NCBI RefSeq assembly: GCF_012516315.1
Contig: NZ_CP051185.1
Span: forward strand, 3,275,403-3,339,402
Length of the DNA: 64,000 nucleotides
Direction: 5' to 3'
Source of the DNA: Limnospira fusiformis SAG 85.79
GTDB taxonomy: Bacteria > Cyanobacteriota > Cyanobacteriia > Cyanobacteriales > Microcoleaceae
Position numbers and translations under genes: made by a program. This document shows, in pieces, positions 9,499 to 18,015 of this stretch (position 1 is its first letter; every line of letters starts with the position of its first letter). Under the pieces are notes generated by a model that saw nothing but the letters and a program-made list of their open reading frames with translations, did not search any database and was not told the origin of the DNA.

Positions 9499-9888
9499 TT
9501 ACGCGGCATTTTTCCGGTTGTTCCCGGACAATGCGACGATAGCACTATTACCCGTTAAGGTAACAGAGGCGGTATCCCGCAAAGCTTTTAGAAAGATTCC
9601 AAAAGCACCGTTCCAGTCCCGTGGTAGAGTGAACCCGCACTCCGGACATCGGAACACTTTTGAGCCACCTAGCTGGGAATGGACATGACCACAGTGAGTA
9701 CAGGTTTTGCTGGTGTATTCTTCGGTCACATCTACAACTGTTCAGTTATTTCCGCGCTTGATGTCTCAGGGTTAGTTTGAATCGATAATGCGCCCATGTC
9801 AGCATGGCGCGGGCAGTCTTAGACCTGATTAGACGCTTCACCTTGGCAACCATATTGGAAGTCTCGAAGGTGGGCCCAAAAATCCGGC
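9499..9888 (-). pseudogene. tnpB remnant, 5'-truncated and frameshifted
   Basis: Two overlapping frames carry TnpB homology. The upstream one (about 9888 down to 9754) reads RIFGPTFETSNMVAKVKRLI...HYRFKLTLRHQARK and then meets TAA. The downstream one, shifted by one base, reads TVVDVTEEYTSKTCTHCGHV...CPECGFTLPRDWNGAFGIF and carries the zinc ribbon and the last RuvC Asp region (here DWNGA in place of DxNxA). The first half of the protein is missing. Its upstream edge abuts a fragment of a group II intron. The sequence belongs to another TnpB subfamily than the gene at 3852-7645. Confidence 0.8.
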
Positions 9889-9892
9889 TGTG

Positions 9893-9998
9893 TTATGGGA
9901 TGGTCAGGGATGCGACCCAATCAACCAAGGGGTTGAAGTCCTCACCGGGTAGTCCCCACGCCCATTTCAGCTCTATTTCATACCCGAAGGTCTCGCAG
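9893..9998 (-). mobile_element. Fragment of a fifth group II intron (5' end only)
   Basis: Reading on the minus strand from 9997, TGCGAGACCTTCGGGTATGA closely follows the 5' end of intron 3, and similarity continues through ACTACCCGGTGAGG to CTGACCATCCCATAAC near 9893. After that comes tnpB remnant sequence. The fragment starts directly at the 3' end of intron 4. Confidence 0.65.
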
Positions 9999-10856
9999 GT
10001 AGGGGTCGAGAGGGAAGTCGCCTTCCCCCACTCCTATTCAAAACCGTGCTTGATACTTTCGCATCACACGGCTCCTGATGTAGATACCCCTTGGCAACGG
10101 GAACAGGGTTACCAACCCCTGCTTTTGTACTTCAACTTTTGGAGCTAAATACAACATCGTAGTGTTTAAACTCGCTTTCGCCGTTAAACTCCTGTTGATT
10201 GCAGTAACTATATCTACACCGTGACTAGTGGGCATATCCTAACCATTACAATTAGGCATTGGCTTTCAGTCACATCCCTTCCCCTTAAAGGCATACGATT
10301 ACACTTTCACTACTCAACAAGATGTACCTGCCGAGAGCCTAAAAAAAAAAGGGGTTTAAACGTTCCGTTTATATGGGCATTCCATCTTTAGACTTGTCCT
10401 TTCCACCGGGGTACTTAAAAAGGTCTGTGTAGGTGTTGTATGGAAAACCCTACTTTTCCCCTTGCTCTTTTGAGCGCAGCGTGGCAACCTATTACGCTAC
10501 TCAATAATGACGATGGTTCAAGCCAGACATTCGGTTTCCCTAGTCATGGATGGTTGGCAGTGGTCGCATTTGGTAGTAGGTTCTACTTCACGCCTTCCGT
10601 TCCCCGCTTCAATCCCAAGGTTGTGTATCCTGAAACTGGGGGTGGCTATCGCCTTTACTCTCTACTCCCTGATTTCTCAGTTTGTTTATGACCTTGAGTC
10701 CCCTGCCTTGCTCAGATTTCTCCAAGCGTCGGGACATATAAACAGTTATGGGATGGTCAGGGATGTGAATCCCTTATATTCCACAAAGGGGTGGAAGTCC
10801 CACTAGGAGGCTATTTCGGGCATTGCATCCCTATTTCACTCCTAAACGTCTCGCAC
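9999..10856 (-). mobile_element. Group II intron 4 (ORF-less, 858 nt), minus strand
   Basis: The 5' end GTGCGAGACG is at 10856 and the 3' end CCCCTAC at 9999. Domain V is 10074-10041 (GAGCCGTG, GAAA tetraloop, CACGGTTT), followed by domain VI with GGGGGAAG/CTTCCC arms. The body is nearly identical to intron 1. The 5' exon ends AAGTATGG, so the intron again sits four bases after the start of an ATG (10860-10858), just downstream of a good promoter. It carries no reverse transcriptase. Confidence 0.85.
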
Positions 10857-10867
10857 CCATACTTGGT

Positions 10868-10895
10868 ATTATACTGTATTGCCGTAAAATGTTAA
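10868..10895 (-). promoter_or_regulatory. Probable sigma-70-type promoter upstream of intron 4 / decayed tnpB
   Basis: On the minus strand TTAACA (10895-10890), a 16-nt spacer and TATAAT (10873-10868) precede an ATG at 10860. This was probably the promoter of the tnpB whose remnant lies at 9499-9888. Confidence 0.5.
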
Positions 10896-10925
10896 CCTAA
10901 TTTGAGATTAAATCATGCTCCCAAC

Positions 10926-11193
10926 CCTTTGAAACCCTCGTAATGTGCCTTTCTGTTATTATCAGAGGAGTTGCATGGTAAAACCGCAAGGGGTCTGTTG
11001 CAATTACCCACTTTTTCGCGATCGCCATGAATTACCCAAAAATTACCCAAAAAGAAAAAAGGCCAGAAGTGCAGTGTTCCCATAAACACTTACTTTCTCG
11101 CCTTTTGAAACCCTCGTAATGTGCCTTTCTGTTATCATCATGGCAGTTCGATTGTGAAACCGCAAGGGGTCTGTTGCAATTACCCACTTTTTC
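10926..11193 (-). repeat. Structured repeat, copies 2 and 3 in tandem
   Basis: Copy 3 (11101-11193) and copy 2 (10926-11016) share the core described at 9332-9425. A hairpin unit (11073-11090, AGTGTT/AACACT) and two ATTACCCAAAA phrases lie between them. Copy 2 ends GGGTTTCAAA and then enters unique sequence. No tnpB accompanies these two copies. Together with the promoter at 10868-10895 they fill the gap between intron 4 and the aldo/keto reductase gene. Confidence 0.6.
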
Positions 11194-11248
11194 CATAAAA
11201 CTCACCCATTCGGGGGATAGCAAACCTTTAAAGGAACTTTCATTGGCC

Positions 11249-12262
11249 ATGTTAACATCATCTTCTCGATTCCAATTTACCGAAGACCTCAATATCTGTC
11301 GTATCTTAAATGGAATGTGGCAGGTTTCTGGGTATCATGGACGCATTGACCCCAAGGTGGCGATCGAAACCATGTTTCAATACCATGATGCAGGTTACAC
11401 TACTTGGGATCTGGCGGATCATTATGGACCGGCGGAAGATTTCATCGGGGAATTTAGGCGACAAATGGCTAATTCTCGCGGTCAGGAAGCCTTATCAACT
11501 ATTCAGGCGTTTACTAAATGGGTTCCTAGACCTCAAAAAATGACTCGCAATATTGTTGAGAAAAATATTGATATTTCTCTCAAGAGAATGAATGTGGATT
11601 GTCTGGATTTGCTTCAATTTCACTGGTGGGATTATCGCGATGATAACTATTTGGAAGCATTGCGACAGATGACTATTCTACAATCCGAGGGGAAAATTAA
11701 ACATTTGGCTTTGACTAACTTTGATACTGAACATTTGCGGGTCATTGTGGAAAATGGGATTAAAATAGTCTCTAATCAGGTGCAGTTTTCCCTAGTCGAT
11801 CGCCGTCCTTTGGTGGCTATGGTAGAGTTCTGTCAAACCCATGATATTAAGTTAGTTCCCTATGGGGTTCTCTGTGGTGGGTTCTTATCGGAACAGTATT
11901 TAGGGAAGCCTGAACCTATGGCTATGATGTTAAAAACTGTTAGCCTCAAAAAATATAAAAATATGATTGATGCTTGGGGAGGCTGGAAGTTATTTCAAGA
12001 GTTGCTGACTGTGTTAAAATCCATTGGCGATCGCCATGGGGTCAGTATTGCTAATGTGGCGGTTCGCTACATCCTCGAACAGCCTACGGTAGCGGGAGCC
12101 ATGGTGGGAGCGCGATTAAGCATTTCTCAACATATTGATGAGAATGCTAGAGTTTTTGATTTTAGCCTAGATGAAAGCGATCGGCAGCAAATTCATCAAG
12201 TCACCAATCGAGGAAAAAACCTATTTGAAATTATTGGCGACTGCGGGGATGAGTACCGTTAA
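11249..12262 (+). CDS. Aldo/keto reductase family protein
   Basis: 337 residues from the ATG at 11249 (MLTSSSRFQFTEDLNICRIL); an upstream ATG at 11174 lies inside the repeat and is rejected. AAGGAA is present about 12 nt upstream. Family features are the tetrad Asp/Tyr in WDLADHYGPAEDFIG, a histidine in LLQFHWWDYRD, and the NADPH-site region SIANVAVRYILEQPTVAGAMVGAR. It should be a cytosolic NADPH-dependent oxidoreductase. The substrate cannot be read from the sequence. It is monocistronic, with the next gene convergent. Confidence 0.88.
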   Translation: MLTSSSRFQFTEDLNICRILNGMWQVSGYHGRIDPKVAIETMFQYHDAGYTTWDLADHYGPAEDFIGEFRRQMANSRGQEALSTIQAFTKWVPRPQKMTRNIVEKNIDISLKRMNVDCLDLLQFHWWDYRDDNYLEALRQMTILQSEGKIKHLALTNFDTEHLRVIVENGIKIVSNQVQFSLVDRRPLVAMVEFCQTHDIKLVPYGVLCGGFLSEQYLGKPEPMAMMLKTVSLKKYKNMIDAWGGWKLFQELLTVLKSIGDRHGVSIANVAVRYILEQPTVAGAMVGARLSISQHIDENARVFDFSLDESDRQQIHQVTNRGKNLFEIIGDCGDEYR

Positions 12263-12263
12263 A

Positions 12264-12914
12264 CTAGCTCGGTATATTGTCACCTTGTTGTAGTTTTTTG
12301 ACCGCGACAGTCAGACGTTTTAAATAGGGTTTAACAATCTCTCGATTATGGTTTTGCAGTTCCCTGACCTGCTGGTAAAGAATCCCTAGTTGTTGTTCCA
12401 GTTTAATCAAGTTTCCGGGAGAAACAGAGGGTTGGGATAAATGCTCCGAATTGGTAGCTGGTGGGTGTTGTTTGATATCATTGATGGTATTTTCCATTAA
12501 CCGAAACCGAACATTCATCACTTCCCAATCCTCATGACGCAAAGCATTTTGTTCTAAACGCTGAGTTACCCTTTGTAATTCCGTCAGCACTTCTGTAATT
12601 TGATCTAGGTCGCTGTTTTCCTCTGTCGGTCCTGGTAACATCTGAACCTGATCATAAAGGGATTTTACCACCGCACGAACATCAGCGATCGCTGCATCTG
12701 TACTCTGTCGCACTTGCTGCTCAAACCGTTGGCGGTTGATGATATTCAACGCCACAGCCACAGTTAAAGGAGCCGCCGCCAGTAACAACGGGCGAAATAT
12801 AATCGCTGCTACCAGTGAACCTACCCCAGAGGCGACCACAGACACATATTCGGCAATTTTGAGCCAATCTCGCTGATTTTCAGAGGTTGGGGGCGAGGGT
12901 TCTGTCGTTTGCAT
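12264..12914 (-). CDS. Conserved hypothetical membrane-anchored coiled-coil protein
   Basis: 216 residues. A short polar N-terminus is followed by a hydrophobic region (about residues 22-62, two helices around IIFRPLLLAAAPLTVAVAL), then a long helical part rich in Glu, Gln and Leu (for example LTELQRVTQRLEQNAL and LEQQLGILYQQVRELQNHN), likely coiled coil. I recognise no enzymatic domain. Proteins of this layout are common in filamentous cyanobacteria. The stop codon abuts that of the convergent aldo/keto reductase. Confidence 0.65.
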   Translation of the reverse strand: MQTTEPSPPTSENQRDWLKIAEYVSVVASGVGSLVAAIIFRPLLLAAAPLTVAVALNIINRQRFEQQVRQSTDAAIADVRAVVKSLYDQVQMLPGPTEENSDLDQITEVLTELQRVTQRLEQNALRHEDWEVMNVRFRLMENTINDIKQHPPATNSEHLSQPSVSPGNLIKLEQQLGILYQQVRELQNHNREIVKPYLKRLTVAVKKLQQGDNIPS

Positions 12915-13129
12915 GGCTGTCGCTATTTTGGAGAAAACTGTTATAGAGTTATGCTAACGCAAACTGTCCGCCAGATAGCCACTATTTTTGAGATTATTCT
13001 TTTCGGTCTCCAGATTTTTGAGGTTTTGGGCAATTATACCCTTGGGAATATCCCCCCTAGCGGTTTAGAATATACAGTCAACAACGGGAAGATTACCTGT
13101 GATTGCTCAACTAGCCTTGAAAGGGAGTT

Positions 13130-13450
13130 ATGAAGTTAAAAGTTATCGAAAATTTTGATGGTTCTTTTACCCTAGAACCACAAGCAAAATCCATACTGTT
13201 TAGCCTCCTAACCAGTGATACATTTATCAACCAAATGCGACAGCAAACTGAAGGGAATGGGGTAGAATTTACGGAGTTACTCTTTCAACCTGTCCCCTAC
13301 AGCATTAATACCCCCAAAGGAATGCCACCGGAATTAGAAGAATATTATCACTCTGATGATTATATCATTGTGAATGTTCCGCCTAATTATATGTTCCAGG
13401 CGAAGATTTTTAAACCTAGTCGCCTCTGTGCTATCTATCGTCGAGTTTAA
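13130..13450 (+). CDS. Hypothetical protein, 106 residues
   Basis: The ATG is preceded by a good ribosome binding site (AAGGGAG). The sequence begins MKLKVIENFDGSFTLEPQAK and is mostly predicted beta plus polar helix, without membrane segments or cysteine motifs. I do not recognise the family. It precedes the GIY-YIG gene by about 80 nt on the same strand. Confidence 0.55.
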   Translation: MKLKVIENFDGSFTLEPQAKSILFSLLTSDTFINQMRQQTEGNGVEFTELLFQPVPYSINTPKGMPPELEEYYHSDDYIIVNVPPNYMFQAKIFKPSRLCAIYRRV

Positions 13451-13527
13451 TGGCTTAAATGCCTTTGTTTATAGCCCTAGCTAACTAGCTGGTGGTATTG
13501 TTGTTCATTGCACCTAATTAATCAATC

Positions 13528-14067
13528 ATGACTTCCTCAACTGAGATGATTCCCCTTAGCGGTCTGGAATTTATTGCTTATCTGGATAATTCCGGGAAAT
13601 TACCAGAATCTTTATCAGGAAAAATCGGGGTTTATGCAATTTTTAATCAACAACATATTTTACAATATGTAGGCTATTCTCGTGATATTTTCCAAAGCAT
13701 AAAACAGCATTTAGTGCGTGAACCAGAAGGGTGCTATTGGCTGAAAGTACAAACTATTAATCGCCCTAGTCGGACCCTGCTAGAGGAAATTCGCGATGGT
13801 TGGATAGCTGAAAATGGTTCGGTTCCTCCTGGTAATGCTGAACACAGCGATCGCTGGAATCAACCTATTGATGTCAAGCCACAAATGACCTCGGAGGAAG
13901 TGGCTAAGTTTGATAGTCTTGATGAAATTGGCAAGGATAAACTACTTAAAACCGTCGCCAAAAGAGTCGAGGCAAATATTTTATCTGCCTTGGAAAAACG
14001 AGGATTACAGGAAGAAATCCGCTTTAACCCTAAACTTAAAACTCAGGGTATTCTGGATTTAAAGTGA
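13528..14067 (+). CDS. GIY-YIG nuclease superfamily protein
   Basis: 179 residues. The GIY-YIG core is visible near residues 32-60: GVYAIF (GIY equivalent), YVGYSRDI (YIG equivalent with the following Arg) and KQHL. The Glu expected later may be that in LLEEIRDGWIAENG. The second half (MTSEEVAKFDSLDEIGKDKL onward) is helical and of unknown role. Single-domain proteins like this are conserved in cyanobacteria and plants; nuclease activity should not be assumed. Confidence 0.72.
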   Translation: MTSSTEMIPLSGLEFIAYLDNSGKLPESLSGKIGVYAIFNQQHILQYVGYSRDIFQSIKQHLVREPEGCYWLKVQTINRPSRTLLEEIRDGWIAENGSVPPGNAEHSDRWNQPIDVKPQMTSEEVAKFDSLDEIGKDKLLKTVAKRVEANILSALEKRGLQEEIRFNPKLKTQGILDLK

Positions 14068-14484
14068 TGGTTTAATTATATGATGGGGCGGTTTTTGACT
14101 TTCTAATAAATCGGGTAAATTGCCCCAAATTTATAGATCATTTATCCGCCCTTAAAATGTGGCTAACCCATAATTTTTGGGCATTAAATAAATGGCAATC
14201 TGTAGAAACACGGATGATGGCTGATTAAGGTATTAGGTGCTGCTTAGGAGGGGGAAAACTTGCTATTTATAGGGGTTGACTCAATCCCCTATTTATCCTA
14301 GAATAATGTGTCAGGGTCTTGGCTGACTACAGTGGCTGGATTCAGGCTTCCCCAATGGTGGGAGTCAGTGTTGGTGTGGCTAGTAATTGTCAGACCAAAA
14401 AAATCACAATCTTTTCGGGAATAGCTAAAAGTGATGCTGTAGTTAGCAGGGACGATTTTAAGATATTAAAGGATGGTACAGATC
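14068..14484. other. Intergenic region upstream of the dynamin-like gene
   Basis: Apart from the promoter at 14276-14304 I see no gene or structured RNA. The short open frame at 14319-14534 overlaps the following gene in another frame and has no homology I recognise. Confidence 0.5.
14276..14304 (+). promoter_or_regulatory. Predicted sigma-70 promoter for the dynamin-like gene
   Basis: TTGACT (14276-14281), a 17-nt spacer and TAGAAT (14299-14304). Spacing is ideal and both boxes match the consensus at five of six positions. It would give a 5' leader of about 170 nt before the ATG at 14485. Confidence 0.6.
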
Positions 14485-17013
14485 ATGTCTGTGAATATTC
14501 CGCAATGCCAGAATTTGGATCAGCAAGTCAATAGTGTAATTAAGCTATTGTTGCAGGAATCATCTTTGCGATCGCAGGATTTATCAGCAGTCAGAACCTC
14601 ATTAGAAAAGGCAATTTCTCCGAGATTTGAGATTGTATTTGCTGGCGCTTTCAGTGCGGGAAAATCGATGCTAATTAACGCTCTGTTAGGGCGAGAATTG
14701 CTGTATAGCGCTCAGGGACACGCCACGGGTACTATTTGCTACATTGAATATGCTGCTACTCCATCGGATGAAAAGGTAGTGCTGACCTTTTTAAGTGAAG
14801 TAGAAATCCGGGAGCAAGTCCACGAACTTTGTCAAACATTGGGGTTATCAACTCCTGGGAATCTTCATGAAATAGAGGAAGCGAAAGGACTCCAGGAAGC
14901 GGCGAAAACACTCTATGAACAAGAGGGGGGGGAAAGTCGGAATCAGCGCGCCAAACGAGCGAAAGCCTTGGAACAATTGTTAGCTGGTTTTGTGGCGAAT
15001 CGGGATAAAATCAACGCCCATAATAATACGATTTTATCTATGGGAGAACTCGCTGATAATGGTGTTGATTCAGCCTCCCTATATGCTCGTCGTAGTCAAA
15101 ATAGTGCAGTTATTAAAAAGATAGAATATTACTGCCATCATCCCCTCTTAGAAGATGGTAATGTAATTATTGATACTCCGGGAATTGATGCACCTGTCCA
15201 ACGAGATACACAGATTGCTTATGATAAAATTGAGCATTCTGATACCTCGGCGGTGGTCTGTGTATTTAAAACAGCAGCTAATGGGGAACTGACCTCAGAA
15301 GAGACTCAGTTACTAGAACGCATTCAGAATAATTCGGGGATTCGCGATCGCGTTTTTTATGTATTCAATTATATTGATGCGACTTGGTACGATGACCAGC
15401 TAAAAAACTGTTTAAACCGTCATCTAAATACTCAATTCAGTAGTAGCGATCGCGTTTATAAAACCAGTGGATTATTAGGGTTTTATGGGGAGTTAATTCG
15501 TCAGACTCATGGTAGCGATCGCTGGGGTTTAGATTCAATTTTTGCCAAGGGTAATCTCTCTAATCCAGAGGCGGAAGAGACACCAAAATTTATAGTAGAA
15601 TTTAATAACTACTTCTTCACTTCTGGTCAACTTTCCCGCAGTAGCTTTCCCATTACTCCAGCCATAGGTTATGCGGACACCCATCAAGAAAAGTATCTAC
15701 AAATTCTGAATGCTCACGGCTACAATTTGATGGAGCAATTAGTTCTTGATAGTGGGATTGATCAGTTTCGTGATGATATCACCCGCTATCTCACAGAAGA
15801 CCGCCGACCCCAGCTTTTTCAAGCCTTAGCAGAAGACCTCCGACCTGTCTGCATTTCGTTAAGGTCTTATTATCTGCAAAACTGGTGGGATTTAGAAAAT
15901 CAACCCAAAGAAATCGATGCAATTAAGGATTTACAATTACGACAACTTAGCCAAGACTTAAAAACCATTGGCGATGAATTTGAGCAGTATATTAAGGCTC
16001 ATCTTAATCACACTGTAGCGAGTAACGAAAACGCTATTTATGAGCGAGATTTTCGGAACTTACAAAGAAAGATGATTGAGCGTTTAGATACACTGATTCA
16101 AAAATTCTCAGTGGGTGAAGCCTACAAACGCGCTCAAAGTAACCACCCCAATAGTGCTGTGGTTCCTCTATTAGCCATATTAGCGGAGGCTTTTTATAGC
16201 TTATCGGATGATTTAAAAGCCACCCTAGTAGAGTCCTGTGAGTCCTTGGTGGCTAACTTTTTCCAACAGTTAACTGAGCAAGTCCATCAAGCTGATTTTT
16301 ACCATCATCTATATCGTCTTTTGGGTAATGATGGCGGTATTGATGCTACGTTAAATCAACTTCACCGTAAAGTTCATGATGCTGTAATTAGTGCGGCTCA
16401 GACCGAATGCGGTGCTTATGTACGGGAAACCCCAGAGTTTTATGCAGAGGGAACAGTTCCCCATTTCCAACTGCGTCAAACGTTACGGGAAGCCTGTAAT
16501 AGTGCTGATTATCAAGGGATGGTTGAAGCGGAACCAGCTATTCGTCAACTGCTGAAAATTGACTTTGAGAAAAAGGTTAAAAGAACAGTTCTCCGCCATT
16601 TTCGGACTGTGATTAATCTGACTCTCAATGATAATTTGCAGGTGGGTGCTAAACATCAATCTGGGGCGATTTTTTCTCAATACGAGATGGCACGAGCTAA
16701 TTTAGCTAAAACCTTGGAACAGGAAGCGGAAGAAAAGCTGGAAGATAATCATAAATTACAAGAACAAATTAAGCAGAAAATTGATGCTTATAATGACTCA
16801 GTAATAGCGATTAATGATTGTTTAGTGGCTATGGGTTTAGGACGAGGTAAATTACCAGCTATTAAGGATACAGACCTTGATCCGGTTTTCAATTACCAAC
16901 AACCAGCTTATACAGAACCATCATATAATATTGAGGATGAGCAGGAGACTTCCTCAGAAATATTTGATGCTGAGTTTACACCAACAGAGAAAAATCCGGT
17001 GATGAGCGAGTAA
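14485..17013 (+). CDS. Dynamin-family large GTPase
   Basis: 842 residues from the ATG at 14485 (MSVNIPQCQNLDQQ), about 11 nt after AAAGGA; the ATG at 14473 overlaps that site. The P-loop GAFSAGKSM is near residue 55, switch I Thr in HATGTICYI, the G3 motif DTPGID near residue 231, and a G4-like NYID. The rest is long helical stalk with a coiled coil near 740-780 and an acidic C-terminus. Bacterial dynamin-like proteins act in membrane remodelling or repair. No second dynamin partner lies next to it; an HNH gene follows 92 nt later. Confidence 0.85.
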   Translation: MSVNIPQCQNLDQQVNSVIKLLLQESSLRSQDLSAVRTSLEKAISPRFEIVFAGAFSAGKSMLINALLGRELLYSAQGHATGTICYIEYAATPSDEKVVLTFLSEVEIREQVHELCQTLGLSTPGNLHEIEEAKGLQEAAKTLYEQEGGESRNQRAKRAKALEQLLAGFVANRDKINAHNNTILSMGELADNGVDSASLYARRSQNSAVIKKIEYYCHHPLLEDGNVIIDTPGIDAPVQRDTQIAYDKIEHSDTSAVVCVFKTAANGELTSEETQLLERIQNNSGIRDRVFYVFNYIDATWYDDQLKNCLNRHLNTQFSSSDRVYKTSGLLGFYGELIRQTHGSDRWGLDSIFAKGNLSNPEAEETPKFIVEFNNYFFTSGQLSRSSFPITPAIGYADTHQEKYLQILNAHGYNLMEQLVLDSGIDQFRDDITRYLTEDRRPQLFQALAEDLRPVCISLRSYYLQNWWDLENQPKEIDAIKDLQLRQLSQDLKTIGDEFEQYIKAHLNHTVASNENAIYERDFRNLQRKMIERLDTLIQKFSVGEAYKRAQSNHPNSAVVPLLAILAEAFYSLSDDLKATLVESCESLVANFFQQLTEQVHQADFYHHLYRLLGNDGGIDATLNQLHRKVHDAVISAAQTECGAYVRETPEFYAEGTVPHFQLRQTLREACNSADYQGMVEAEPAIRQLLKIDFEKKVKRTVLRHFRTVINLTLNDNLQVGAKHQSGAIFSQYEMARANLAKTLEQEAEEKLEDNHKLQEQIKQKIDAYNDSVIAINDCLVAMGLGRGKLPAIKDTDLDPVFNYQQPAYTEPSYNIEDEQETSSEIFDAEFTPTEKNPVMSE

Positions 17014-17105
17014 AAGTTTTGTAGGGGTTGGTTATGCTGGTATCTGGCTGAAGCTAACCCCTCCGTTGATTGTTGGCTATAGAAACCCCAAACCAGGAAA
17101 TAAAC

Positions 17106-17348
17106 ATGAGTAAAACACCCCGCATTCCTTTCCCTCCGGCTGTTCGTAAATATGTTTATGAACGAGATAATTTTACTTGTCAAAGTTGCGGAAAAACCAA
17201 TAAAGAGGCGCGGCTAACGATTGACCATATTATTGCATTGGCTAGGGGGGGAAGTAATGACCTGAGTAATTTACAGACCCTCTGCTGGGAGTGTAATCGG
17301 AAAAAACTCCATTATCACGATCGCCGTTTTCGTCGTCGTTTCACTTAA
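17106..17348 (+). CDS. HNH endonuclease domain protein, small
   Basis: 80 residues from MSKTPRIPFPP. The HNH core reads YERDNFTCQSCG, then LTIDHIIALARGGSNDLSNLQTLCWECN, with two CxxC zinc pairs (CQSC, CWEC), the catalytic His in IDHI and the Asn in LSNLQ. Such stand-alone HNH proteins are common in cyanobacteria and often have unknown targets. The ATG at 17106 is preferred to an upstream alternative at 17070 because the domain starts there. Confidence 0.85.
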   Translation: MSKTPRIPFPPAVRKYVYERDNFTCQSCGKTNKEARLTIDHIIALARGGSNDLSNLQTLCWECNRKKLHYHDRRFRRRFT

Positions 17349-17450
17349 CGGAGGTGGGTCATGTAGTAGGCGCTTAATCATTTTTTCCATGAGATAAAAG
17401 TTTGCTAAAATGAGGGTAATGGTATATAGAATCACCCTTTTTGTGAATTA

Positions 17451-17936
17451 ATGACAAACCTGTGGCTAAAAATATCATCGTCTCAGAAGGTTTTGTGGGT
17501 CGGTATAGGTTGTCAACGTCACACCCCCAGACTCGTGATAGAAACCGCTATTAAACAGGTATTTCAGGAACATCAATTAGCGGAAGATGCTATCATTGGG
17601 ATTGCTACCATAGAGGGAAAGGCTGATGAAGGAGGGTTAGTAGAATTATGTAGCGATCGCCACTGGATTTTACAGACATTTTCACCCCAACAATTGCAGG
17701 GTGTCAAGGTTCCCAATCCTTCCATGGTGGTACAGCAAAAAATCACCACCCCCAGCGTCGCGGAAGCCGCAGCATTAGAGGCGGCGGGAGTCTCAACCCT
17801 ACTGGTTCCTAAATGTATCTACAGAGGCGAAAATCTCACGCCAGAAGGGGCAAAAATCAGCCAAGCGGTGACTATAGCGATCGCCACAATTACATTGATT
17901 GAGAGTCGTGGAAAGATAGGGAATAGGACTTGCTAA
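17451..17936 (+). CDS. cbiG: Cobalamin biosynthesis protein CbiG, C-terminal domain (CobE-like)
   Basis: 161 residues. The start is followed by VLWVGIGCQRHTP and IGIATIEGKADEGGLVEL, then PSVAEAAALEAAG, the pattern of the CbiG C-terminal/CobE domain, which assists ring contraction and acetaldehyde loss in corrin synthesis. The N-terminal CbiG domain is absent, so this is the stand-alone form. No other cobalamin gene or cobalamin riboswitch is visible in the neighbourhood. Confidence 0.8.
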   Translation: MTNLWLKISSSQKVLWVGIGCQRHTPRLVIETAIKQVFQEHQLAEDAIIGIATIEGKADEGGLVELCSDRHWILQTFSPQQLQGVKVPNPSMVVQQKITTPSVAEAAALEAAGVSTLLVPKCIYRGENLTPEGAKISQAVTIAIATITLIESRGKIGNRTC

Positions 17937-18015
17937 ACATCCCCGATAATCAGCCCCAATCATGGGAAATTCAGCCCTAAACCCTAGCTAATCCGATTCC
18001 CGATGAGGGTAAATT

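Noticed and set aside
9305..11193. CRISPR array
   Set aside because: The repeated core is too long (about 93 bp), has only three unevenly spaced copies, and there are no cas genes; a TnpB right end fits better.
12909..13133. 74-residue open frame upstream of 13130
   Set aside because: It overlaps the divergent coiled-coil gene start, has no good ribosome site, and its sequence resembles no family.
14319..14534. Short open frame before the dynamin-like gene
   Set aside because: It overlaps the dynamin start in another frame and lacks a ribosome site and homology; the segment is better seen as a 5' leader.
17349..17450. Cobalamin riboswitch before the cbiG domain gene
   Set aside because: The gap is only about 100 nt and the conserved B12-box is not present.
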